This document shows positions 28,119 through 35,589 of a stretch of 64,000 bases of DNA, piece by piece; positions within the stretch are counted from its first letter, which is position 1, and each line of letters begins with the position of its first letter. The notes beneath the pieces were generated by a model. It was not told the origin of the DNA. It did no database searches and worked only from the letters and a program-made list of their open reading frames with translations. A program made the position numbers and the translations under genes. The DNA lies in the NCBI RefSeq assembly GCF_019264345.1, contig NZ_JAHVAO010000001.1, positions 3,082,763-3,146,762 of the forward strand. Direction: 5' to 3'. Source of the DNA: Marinobacter arenosus. Its GTDB lineage: Bacteria; Pseudomonadota; Gammaproteobacteria; Pseudomonadales; Oleiphilaceae.

Positions 28119-29762
28119 CCGGAACAGGTCGATCAGGTGGTCCGTCGAACTGTCGCTGTCTGACGCCGGGCCATTGTCGCCCAGCAGACGGGGAAGAATG
28201 CCCTTGCCGAGTTGCTTGCCCAGCTCAACGCCCCACTGATCGAAGGAATCCACGCCCCAGATGACGCCCTGCACAAAGGTGCGATGTTCGTAGAGCGCGA
28301 TCAGGGCTCCAACCGTTTCCGGCGTTACCTTCTCCATGATCAGCGAGTTGCTCGGCTTGTTGCCGGGAATCACTTTATGGCGCGCCAGTCGCTCTATCTC
28401 AGCGTCTGCCAGGCCTTCCGCTTTCAATTCTGAACGGGCTTCCTCCAGAGACTTGCCGGCCATCATGGCCCGAGCCTGGCTCAGGCAGTTGGCAAACAGG
28501 TCGGCATGGTGGGTGGCCACCGGATTGTGGGTCTTTAGGGGAATGATGAAATCCGCGGGAATCAGCCGTGTACCCTGGTGGATCAGTTGATGATAGGCGT
28601 GCTGGCCGTTGGAGCCGGTGCCGCCCCAGATCACCGGGCCGGTTTCATACCCAAGCGGTTCGCCGGCTTCGTTCACGCTTTTGCCGTTGCTCTCCATGTC
28701 CAACTGCTGCAAATGGTCCGGAAGACTCCGCAGGTAGTGATCATAGGGCAGGATGGCGTGGGTGTTGGCATCCCAGAAATTGTTGTACCAGACGCTCAAC
28801 AGCGCCATTACCACCGGCAGGTTCCGCTCCAGTGGTGCGTCCCGGAAGTGGGTATCCATGGCGTGGGCGCCGGCCAACAGCTTCCGGAAGTTGTCCATGC
28901 CAACGATCAGGGCCACGGGCAGACCGATGGCAGACCAAAGCGAGTAGCGCCCGCCGACCCAGTCCCACATCGGGAACACGTTATCGGCATCGATGCCAAA
29001 GCCTTCAGCGGCCGGCACGTTGGCGGTCACCGCCAGGAAATGCCGGGCGACCGCGGACTCATCGCCGCAGTGATTCACAAACCACTGTCTGGCCACGGCG
29101 CTGTTCTCCAGGGTTTCCTGGGTGCGGAAGGATTTGGACTGGATCAGGAACAGGGTGGTCTCAGGATCGACCAGCTTGAGCGTTTCACAGATGTCGGTGC
29201 CGTCGATGTTGGCCACGAAATGGCAGCGCATGCCGCCCTGCCAATAGGGCTGAAGGGCCTCGGTCACCAGCTTGGGCCCGAGATAGGATCCGCCGATCCC
29301 GATACTGACCACGTCGGTCAGGGGTTTGCCGCTGTAGCCCGTTCGTGACCGGTCCAGCACACCGGTGACGAAGGCTTCCATGCGATCCAGCGTTGTCTGT
29401 ACTTCGGCCACCACATCGACGCCGTCGACCAGGATAGAGGCGCCGCCCGGATGTCGGAGGGCGGTGTGCAGGGCCGGACGGTTTTCCGTGGTGTTGACCT
29501 TGTCACCCCGGAGCAGCGCATCCCGACGGTCCTCCAGTTGGCAGCGACGAGCCAGAGCCAGCAAGCCGTTGAGCGTATCGTCGGTGATCCGGTTCTTGGA
29601 GAAATCCAGTGACAGGCCCGCGCCCTCAATGAAGTAGCGCTTCGCCCGGCCCGGGTCTTCCGTGAACAGCTGGGACATGGGCGTGTTCAGCAGGTGCTGT
29701 CGCTGCTGTTCCAGTGCTTGCCACTCGGGTGTCGAGGTCAGCTTGTTTGCGGTGTCGGGCAT
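28101..29762 (-). CDS. pgi: Glucose-6-phosphate isomerase
   Basis: A 553-residue enzyme interconverting glucose-6-phosphate and fructose-6-phosphate; E. coli Pgi has 549. Family signatures are clear: the substrate-binding SIGGSYLGPKLV and the C-terminal signature SFDQWGVELGKQLGKGIL. It follows panC by 31 bp on the same strand, so it is the last gene of a pcnB-folK-panB-panC-pgi row, as in pseudomonads. Confidence 0.97.
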   Translation of the reverse strand: MPDTANKLTSTPEWQALEQQRQHLLNTPMSQLFTEDPGRAKRYFIEGAGLSLDFSKNRITDDTLNGLLALARRCQLEDRRDALLRGDKVNTTENRPALHTALRHPGGASILVDGVDVVAEVQTTLDRMEAFVTGVLDRSRTGYSGKPLTDVVSIGIGGSYLGPKLVTEALQPYWQGGMRCHFVANIDGTDICETLKLVDPETTLFLIQSKSFRTQETLENSAVARQWFVNHCGDESAVARHFLAVTANVPAAEGFGIDADNVFPMWDWVGGRYSLWSAIGLPVALIVGMDNFRKLLAGAHAMDTHFRDAPLERNLPVVMALLSVWYNNFWDANTHAILPYDHYLRSLPDHLQQLDMESNGKSVNEAGEPLGYETGPVIWGGTGSNGQHAYHQLIHQGTRLIPADFIIPLKTHNPVATHHADLFANCLSQARAMMAGKSLEEARSELKAEGLADAEIERLARHKVIPGNKPSNSLIMEKVTPETVGALIALYEHRTFVQGVIWGVDSFDQWGVELGKQLGKGILPRLLGDNGPASDSDSSTDHLIDLFRSAGGQ

Positions 29763-29793
29763 CAGAACGTCCTTTCTCTGCGTGGTTGCTGGA

Positions 29794-30642
29794 TTAGCGT
29801 GTGATGGACAGGTTGTCGATCAGGCGAGTGGTGCCCAGAAAAGCTGCTGCCAATAAGGTAATTTCGGTGTCGTCTTCGGTTGCCGGCTTGAGGGTCTGGC
29901 TGTTGACGATATTGAAGTAGTCGGGGCGCATCCCGGCCTTACTGAGCTTGTCCCTGGCCTCGATTTCGAGTGCCGGGAAATCGGTGCGTCCTTCGGCCAC
30001 CGCCTGGGCCGTTTCCTGCAAGGTCCGGTGAACGGCCGGTGCTATTTTGCGCTCCGCCGCCGAGAGGTAACCGTTCCGGGAGCTTTTGGCCAGGCCATCG
30101 TCCTCGCGGACGGTGGGGGCGCCAACCACTTCCACCGGCATCATCAGGTCCCGGACCATCTTTCGAATGACTGCGAGCTGTTGGAAATCCTTCTCGCCAA
30201 AGACGGCAAGGTCGGGCTGAACCATGTTGAACAGCATGGTGACCACGGTGGCCACACCCTCAAAATGTCCGGGTCGGCTCGCGCCACAATGGCCATCGCT
30301 GACCTCGGGCACGACAACTTGGGTCTGTTTGGCCAGGCCTTCCGGGTAGATCTCCTCGACCCCGGGTGCGAATACCAGGGTGTTGCCCGCCGCCTCAAGC
30401 TGTTCCTGGTCTTCGGCCAGGGTACGGGGGTATTTGTCCAGGTCCTCGCCCGCTCCGAACTGCATCGGGTTGACGAAAATACTGGTCACCACTACGTCAG
30501 CCGACTCCGCGGCTTTGCGGACGAGCGATATGTGGCCCTCGTGCAGGTTGCCCATGGTTGGTACCAGGCCGATGGTTTTACCCTGTTGCCGGTAGCCACG
30601 GAGGATGGTGCGAAGCTCTCTAAGGGAATGTACGGTTCTCAT
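29794..30642 (-). CDS. panC: Pantothenate synthetase
   Basis: About 282 residues starting [16 protein letters not shown] at 30642; the long frame to 30894 overlaps panB and is not conserved. It joins pantoate and beta-alanine with ATP to give pantothenate. The HIGH-like motif is in [14 protein letters not shown] and a KMSKS-like loop in GLAKSSRN. Its ATG overlaps the panB stop in a four-base ATGA, implying translational coupling. Confidence 0.96.
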   Translation of the reverse strand: MRTVHSLRELRTILRGYRQQGKTIGLVPTMGNLHEGHISLVRKAAESADVVVTSIFVNPMQFGAGEDLDKYPRTLAEDQEQLEAAGNTLVFAPGVEEIYPEGLAKQTQVVVPEVSDGHCGASRPGHFEGVATVVTMLFNMVQPDLAVFGEKDFQQLAVIRKMVRDLMMPVEVVGAPTVREDDGLAKSSRNGYLSAAERKIAPAVHRTLQETAQAVAEGRTDFPALEIEARDKLSKAGMRPDYFNIVNSQTLKPATEDDTEITLLAAAFLGTTRLIDNLSITR

Positions 30643-31433
30643 GCCTTGAACGTATGCTCCTCGGCGGGGAAAGTGCGCTCGCGTACGGCGGAGACATAAG
30701 CGGCAAGGGCCTCCTGGACTGAATTGGTCTCGGCCAGGAAGTTTTTCACGAAGCGGGGTTTCCGACCGGTGGTCACGCCCAGCATATCGTGCAGCACCAG
30801 GACCTGTCCGTCGGTATCCGCTCCGGCGCCAATGCCGATGACCGGGGCCTTCACCGCCTGGGTGATGCGGGCGGCGAGGGGCGCCGGCACGCATTCCAGC
30901 AGGATGACATCGGCACCCGCTGCCTCCAGATCGCAGGCGTGCTCAATCATCATTTCTGCCGCCTTTTCATCGCGCCCCTGTACCTTGTAGCCACCGAACT
31001 TGTTGACGAATTGGGGTGTCAGGCCCAGGTGGGCGCACACGGGAACCCCGCGTTCACTCAGGGCGCTGATGGTGTCCTTCATCCAGTCCGTGCCTTCCAG
31101 CTTCACCAGGTGGGCACCGGCACGCATCAGCTCAGCGGCGTTATCCAGTGCGGCGTCCACTGTGCCGTAAGTCATGAAGGGCATGTCGGCCATGATAAGC
31201 GCACCGCGGTTGCCCTTGGCAACGCAGCTGGTGTGGTAAACCATCTGGTCCATGGTGACGGGCAGGGTGCTGTCGTGACCCTGAAGAACCATGCCAAGGG
31301 AGTCTCCGATCAGGATGACATCGACCCCCGCTTCACTGACCAGCTGGGCAAAGGTGGCGTCGTAGGAGGTGAGAACGGAGAAGGCTTCGCCTTTCTGCTT
31401 GTATTCCCGAAGGGTATTGATGGTAACAGCCAT
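30639..31433 (-). CDS. panB: 3-methyl-2-oxobutanoate hydroxymethyltransferase
   Basis: About 264 residues, beginning [16 protein letters not shown] at 31433; the extra 50 codons to 31583 are not conserved. It makes ketopantoate from alpha-ketoisovalerate and methylene-tetrahydrofolate. Typical segments are [38 protein letters not shown] (metal-binding Asp) and the catalytic [11 protein letters not shown]. Folate enzymes flank it, consistent with its cofactor. Confidence 0.96.
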   Translation of the reverse strand: MAVTINTLREYKQKGEAFSVLTSYDATFAQLVSEAGVDVILIGDSLGMVLQGHDSTLPVTMDQMVYHTSCVAKGNRGALIMADMPFMTYGTVDAALDNAAELMRAGAHLVKLEGTDWMKDTISALSERGVPVCAHLGLTPQFVNKFGGYKVQGRDEKAAEMMIEHACDLEAAGADVILLECVPAPLAARITQAVKAPVIGIGAGADTDGQVLVLHDMLGVTTGRKPRFVKNFLAETNSVQEALAAYVSAVRERTFPAEEHTFKA

Positions 31434-31582
31434 AAAATCCTTGCCTTGTGGGTGGATGGGCCAAGACCGGGCCGGGGTCTGCCGGCGTTCAGTGTTAAGG
31501 GTAATCCGGGGGTATGCCAGAGGCAATAGTAGCACGAACCCCGGTGCGGATCGGGGCGTCCGTCCAGCCGCCCGGGCCTGCA

Positions 31583-32095
31583 TCAGGTCGGGGAAAAGGG
31601 ATCCCTGTTGGCCGGTGGCAGCTTGCGCAGGTGGTTGTCGGGACAGTGCTCGCGGAGTGCCTTTATGGGTCGGCCATCGGGCAGTGTCAGGTCCGGGTTC
31701 AGGTCCAGCAGAGGCTGGAGCGCGAAGTCGCGGTTTGGAAGTTCCTTGTGGGGCATGGTCAGGCGATCGTCTGCAATGGTCTGGTCGCCGAAGATCAGCA
31801 GATCAAGATCCAGGGTTCTGGGGCCCCAGTGGCGCAGCCGTTCCCGTCCGTGTCGGTGTTCGATCGACTGCAGGTGATCCAGGAGGGCGTGCGGCGTCAG
31901 CGACGTGCGTAGCCAGACGGCACCATTAACGAAGTCGGGCTGGTCCTGCGGGCCAACCGGGCGGCTGGCGTAAAAGGGCGACTGGGCGACGAATACGGTG
32001 TTTGGCAATGTTGCCAGCGCCGTCACCGCCCTCGCCAACTGGGCCGCCGGATCTTCGAGATTGCTGCCCAGGCCGATGAAGGCGTCCGTCATCAT
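31583..32095 (-). CDS. folK: 6-hydroxymethyl-dihydropterin pyrophosphokinase
   Basis: A 170-residue canonical HPPK. The core [16 protein letters not shown] has both metal-binding aspartates and the conserved Arg, and [16 protein letters not shown] keeps the His and Arg missing from the paralogue at 27.6 kb. It follows pcnB, overlapping its stop by one base, and precedes panB by 149 bp. The start could be either of two adjacent ATG codons. Confidence 0.95.
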   Translation of the reverse strand: MMTDAFIGLGSNLEDPAAQLARAVTALATLPNTVFVAQSPFYASRPVGPQDQPDFVNGAVWLRTSLTPHALLDHLQSIEHRHGRERLRHWGPRTLDLDLLIFGDQTIADDRLTMPHKELPNRDFALQPLLDLNPDLTLPDGRPIKALREHCPDNHLRKLPPANRDPFSPT

Positions 32096-33462
32096 TACTG
32101 GGCGGGCCTTTGTACTGCTGGCTTGCGGCGGCGCCGGCGCTTTTTGGGCGCATCGCTGCCCAGTTGGGAAAGCATGCGTTCTTGCCCACGCTCATCGGTT
32201 TGCTGGAAATCGGTCCACCACTGGCCGAGACCGGGTTCGATTTCTCCGGCCGCTTCACGGACCAGCAGGAAGTCGTATGCGGCCCGGAAGCGGGGATGAC
32301 TCATGGTCGCAAATGCGCGCTTACCCTGGCGGCGAGGCAGGCGCATCTGCAGTTCCCAGATTTCCTTCATGGGGCCGGAGAAGCGTTTGGGTATGGATGT
32401 AGCCTGAACCTGGCGGCCGATCACTTTGCCGATGGCGCCGTGCAGTGCTGGCTGGACCGGGTCGCCATGGTCCTGACGGCGGGTCCATTCCGCCTGAAGG
32501 GCGGGCCAGAGCATAGCCGCAAACAGGAAGTAGGGCGTCACGGACTTGCCCTGGGCAATGCGGGCGTCGGTGTTTCGCAGTGCCTGCCGGATCAGCTCGT
32601 CCGGTTCCCCGTTGTCCATGGCCCGAACGGTTTCCGGGAACAGGGGAGCCAGCAGGTTGTAGCGGATCAGGAGATCATAGGTGGCTTCGCCCTGACCGGC
32701 GGAAAACAGCTTCAGAACCTCATCAAACAGACGCGCCGGCGGAATGTGGGTCAGCAGGGGTGCGAGTTCACGAATGGGGGCCTCGGTTTCCGGTTCAATA
32801 TCGAAATCCAGCTTGGCGGCGAAGCGGATGGCCCGGAGCATGCGGACCGGGTCCTCCCGGTAGCGGGTTTCGGGATCGCCGATCAGTCGGAGTTGCCGGT
32901 TCCTGAGGTCTTCTATGCCGTCGGCAAAATCAATCACGGTAAAGTCGCGGATGCAGTAATAGAGTGCGTTAACCGTGAAATCCCGGCGAAGTGCATCCTC
33001 TTCCTGGCTGCCGTAGACATTGTCCCGCAGCAGCAAGCCGTGTTCGCTGGTTCTGCGATCGTCATCCGGCGTGTCGTCGTCGGCCTCCGTGGCATTTCCA
33101 CGGAAGGTGGTTACTTCGATCACTTCGCGGCCGAAGACCACGTGCACGATGCGAAAACGGCGGCCGATCAGTCGTGAGTTGCGGAACAACTCGTGGACTT
33201 CTTCCGGGGTGGCGTTGGTGGCGATATCGAAGTCTTTCGGGGTTCCGCCCAGGAGAATGTCTCTTACACCGCCGCCAACGAGGTACGCTTCATACCCGGA
33301 CTTGTTCAGTCGGTTAAGCACCTTCTTGGCGGGCTCGCTGATCACTGAGCGGGAGACATTGTGCTGGTCGCGCGGAATTTCCCGTCGCTGATAAGGGCGG
33401 GGCTTCTTGTTTCCGCTGCCGGGGATGAAAGAACGGAGTTTTTCGACGAGTCGTTTAGGCAT
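32095..33462 (-). CDS. pcnB: Poly(A) polymerase I
   Basis: A 455-residue class II nucleotidyltransferase that adds poly(A) tails to RNA and so marks it for decay. The catalytic block GGGVRDILLGGTPKDFDIATNATPEEV contains the metal-binding Asp pair; a basic C-terminus (KKRRRRRKP) is typical of PAP I rather than the tRNA-CCA enzymes. It lies downstream of the crcZ-like RNA, as in Pseudomonas, and begins the folK-panB-panC row. Confidence 0.96.
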   Translation of the reverse strand: MPKRLVEKLRSFIPGSGNKKPRPYQRREIPRDQHNVSRSVISEPAKKVLNRLNKSGYEAYLVGGGVRDILLGGTPKDFDIATNATPEEVHELFRNSRLIGRRFRIVHVVFGREVIEVTTFRGNATEADDDTPDDDRRTSEHGLLLRDNVYGSQEEDALRRDFTVNALYYCIRDFTVIDFADGIEDLRNRQLRLIGDPETRYREDPVRMLRAIRFAAKLDFDIEPETEAPIRELAPLLTHIPPARLFDEVLKLFSAGQGEATYDLLIRYNLLAPLFPETVRAMDNGEPDELIRQALRNTDARIAQGKSVTPYFLFAAMLWPALQAEWTRRQDHGDPVQPALHGAIGKVIGRQVQATSIPKRFSGPMKEIWELQMRLPRRQGKRAFATMSHPRFRAAYDFLLVREAAGEIEPGLGQWWTDFQQTDERGQERMLSQLGSDAPKKRRRRRKPAVQRPAQ

Positions 33463-33570
33463 TGAAATCCGTGGTTGCGATGAGCAAAAACCGAGAGTTT
33501 AACGGTTTGCGCAGGATTTGCCCACGTCTGGCCGGGAAAGTGGTGTTGAAATACCGGAAAGCCAGAAAAT

Positions 33571-33954
33571 CAAAAGGCGGATTCGTTCGCACGAATCCGC
33601 CCTGAAAGCGTTGACGATCTGCATTGTTGTTGTTGTTACCGGGATTGTTCTTAATTTTTGTACCCCACTGCATGTCCCAAAAGTGGGCCATCTCAGCAGT
33701 GCAAACGGAAAGCTTTGAATACATAGAGCGGTTAGGGACATCGGGCGAGTCTTGGGTAGCTGCAGTGTCGCCTCTCGACGATTCTTCTCCTACATCTACA
33801 ACTCACACGTGCCGTGGGACCACTAAAAAGCAAAGTACCCAAAACACTCAGTTCGCTCACGTTCTGTCTTTGTTTTTGTTACCGAACGTTTTCCTGCAGC
33901 TTTTTGTTTTTGTTTTGGCGCTGCGTTGTCACTGTTGTTTTTGTTGTTGTGCGC
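33571..33954 (-). ncRNA. CrcZ-like RNA, probable Hfq/Crc decoy
   Basis: A roughly 0.38-kb unit between cbrB and pcnB, the position of crcZ in Pseudomonas. On the minus strand it starts just after a sigma-54 promoter and ends in a strong hairpin terminator. It has no coding potential. Four A-rich ARN/CA clusters are visible at about 33950-33933, 33917-33901, 33880-33865 and 33660-33624. Clusters two and three lie in loops closed by GCAGC/GCTGC (33924-33920 with 33900-33896) and ACGTTC/GAACGT (33889-33884 with 33864-33859). In pseudomonads CrcZ titrates Hfq/Crc from target mRNAs. Homology by position and form is strong; no sequence search was made. Confidence 0.8.
33572..33601 (-). terminator. 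Terminator of the CrcZ-like RNA
   Basis: An 11-bp perfect stem (33576-33586 with 33591-33601, four-base loop) is followed on the minus strand by TTTTGATTTT. It lies 110 bp upstream of the pcnB start. Confidence 0.9.
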
Positions 33955-33964
33955 TTAATAGGTT

Positions 33965-33979
33965 GCAGTCGGTGTGCCA
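33965..33979 (-). promoter_or_regulatory. Sigma-54 promoter of the CrcZ-like RNA
   Basis: On the minus strand TGGCAC is followed by a TGCA core, with -24 GG (33978-33977) and -12 GC (33966-33965) separated by exactly 10 nt. The match to the RpoN consensus is better than for the PEP-CTERM promoter in this window. The predicted start is near 33954. Confidence 0.85.
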
Positions 33980-34030
33980 GTTTTTGGATTTGCTTTATTA
34001 ACAGCACCTTACGATTTTTTAGGTCGTAGG

Positions 34031-34112
34031 TGTTACCCCGTATCCAACCAAAGTGTTACTCAGATCACGTTACTTCGATGGGGAGTGTTACCGTGAGGAA
34101 CAGGGGGTAACA
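34031..34112 (-). promoter_or_regulatory. GTTAC-repeat cluster, probable CbrB upstream activating sites
   Basis: Plus-strand TGTTAC occurs at 34031-34036, 34054-34059 and 34086-34091, CGTTAC at 34068-34073, and the inverted GTAACA at 34107-34112. The 34086/34107 pair is an inverted repeat with a 15-nt centre. The cluster ends about 50 nt before the -24 element and extends to about 135 nt upstream of it. In Pseudomonas CbrB activates crcZ from TGTTAC/GTAACA-type sites, so these are the likely enhancer elements. Confidence 0.7.
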
Positions 34113-34178
34113 AATGAGTCGGGGTTCACACTTTTGATTAGGACGCTACCAGGTCGGGCCGGTGCCGATCTGGCGCAT

Positions 34179-35582
34179 TCAGTTTCCGGAGGATTTTTTA
34201 CGCGGAATCCCGAGGCGTTGCCGGCGCTCCCACAGGGATTTTCGGCTGATGCCGAGTTTTTGGGCCAGCTCGGTCTCGCTCATCCGGTCCTGGTTTTCCA
34301 GAACAAAGTGCTGAAAATAGTCTTCCAGTGACAGGTCGTTCGAGGAATCGACATCGCTGGCGCGACTCTGCTCGTTGTTGCCTTCCACCAGGGTTTCCGG
34401 AATGTGTTCGTCACCGACTTCGCTGTCGAGATCGAGCAAGGCCGGGGTGATGACATCGCCATCGCACAGGATGGTGGCGCGCTCGATCGCATTTTCCAGC
34501 TCACGGACATTACCGGGCCAGCGGTGGCGCTCCAGCGCGCGCATGGCCTCGGGGCTCAGGTTGAGGTTGGGCTTGCCCATCTTCTCGCCCTGGCGCTTCA
34601 GGAAGCGCCGTGCCAAGCCAAGCATGTCGCCCTGGCGTTCGCGCAGTGGCGGTATGCGAATCTGCATGACATTCAGTCGGTAGTACAGGTCTTCCCGAAA
34701 CTCGCCGGTCCGGGTCATGGCTTTCAGGTTCCGGTGCGTCGCGGCAATCATCCGGACGTTGACGGTCCGGCTTTGGGTTGAGCCCACCTTGCGAATCTCA
34801 CTTTCCTGCAGCACTCGAAGCAGCCGTGCCTGCGCTTCGGCCGGCAGTTCGCCGATTTCGTCCAGGAACAGGCTGCCGCCATCGGCCGCCTCGATCAGGC
34901 CGGTCCGGGCTGAGACCGCTCCCGTGAATGCGCCTTTCTCATGACCGAACAATTCCGACTCAATCAGGCTCTCGGGAATGGCGGCACAGTTGACCGAGAT
35001 CAGTGGTTTCGAGGCCCGCGGACTGAGAAGGTGAAGCGCCCGGGCGGCGAGTTCCTTGCCCGTGCCGGACTCGCCCTGAACCAATACCGTGGTTTCGGTC
35101 GGCGCTACCTTGCGAATCAGTGTGAAAACCCGTTGCATGGCATCGCACTGGCCGAACATGATGTTGGCTGGATCGCCGTCCTCCGGCGCAGAGGCCGAAC
35201 CGCCGCGGTCCTCGGACTGGCCCGACATCGACGGTTGTCGGGCCAGGATATTCTCGACGGCGGCCAGCATTTCGTCGTGATCAAAAGGCTTGGCGATGTA
35301 TTCCACCGCACCCATCTTCATCGAATCCACCGCTGACCGGAGGCTCGCGTAGCTGGTCATGATCAGCACGGGGGTATTGGGCGCTCGGTTAATCAGTTCG
35401 GTGCCCGCTGCGCCCGGTAACCGAAGGTCGGAGATGATCAGGTCGAAATGCTCCGGTTCGAAGTTTTGCTCGGCCTCTTCTACCGAGCCGGCGTCGGACA
35501 CTTCGTAACCGGCGTGCTGCAGCAGCTTTCGTACTGCCGAGCGAATAATGTCTTCATCTTCTACGATCAGAATGCGAGGCAT
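34179..35582 (-). CDS. cbrB: Response regulator CbrB, sigma-54 activator
   Basis: A 467-residue NtrC-family regulator: receiver (phosphoacceptor Asp52, ISDLRLPG; conserved Lys in YIAKPFD), AAA+ domain with Walker A GESGTGKE and GAFTGA sigma-54-contact loop, and a C-terminal Fis-type helix-turn-helix (ELAQKLGISRKSLWERRQRLG). The receiver block MTSYASLRSAVDSMKMGAV is nearly diagnostic of CbrB. CbrA/CbrB balance carbon and nitrogen use, largely by activating crcZ. It lies 7 bp downstream of cbrA. Confidence 0.93.
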   Translation of the reverse strand: MPRILIVEDEDIIRSAVRKLLQHAGYEVSDAGSVEEAEQNFEPEHFDLIISDLRLPGAAGTELINRAPNTPVLIMTSYASLRSAVDSMKMGAVEYIAKPFDHDEMLAAVENILARQPSMSGQSEDRGGSASAPEDGDPANIMFGQCDAMQRVFTLIRKVAPTETTVLVQGESGTGKELAARALHLLSPRASKPLISVNCAAIPESLIESELFGHEKGAFTGAVSARTGLIEAADGGSLFLDEIGELPAEAQARLLRVLQESEIRKVGSTQSRTVNVRMIAATHRNLKAMTRTGEFREDLYYRLNVMQIRIPPLRERQGDMLGLARRFLKRQGEKMGKPNLNLSPEAMRALERHRWPGNVRELENAIERATILCDGDVITPALLDLDSEVGDEHIPETLVEGNNEQSRASDVDSSNDLSLEDYFQHFVLENQDRMSETELAQKLGISRKSLWERRQRLGIPRKKSSGN

Positions 35583-35589
35583 ATGGGTG

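Noticed and set aside
33624..33950. TTG/GTT simple-sequence repeats as microsatellites
   Set aside because: They are short, separate and, on the minus strand, match Hfq-binding triplets in a structured RNA.
33624..34001. Plus-strand ORF rich in Phe, Leu and Cys opposite the CrcZ-like RNA
   Set aside because: Its composition is the complement of the A-rich RNA motifs, it has no ribosome-binding site, and the sigma-54 promoter and terminator fit the other strand.
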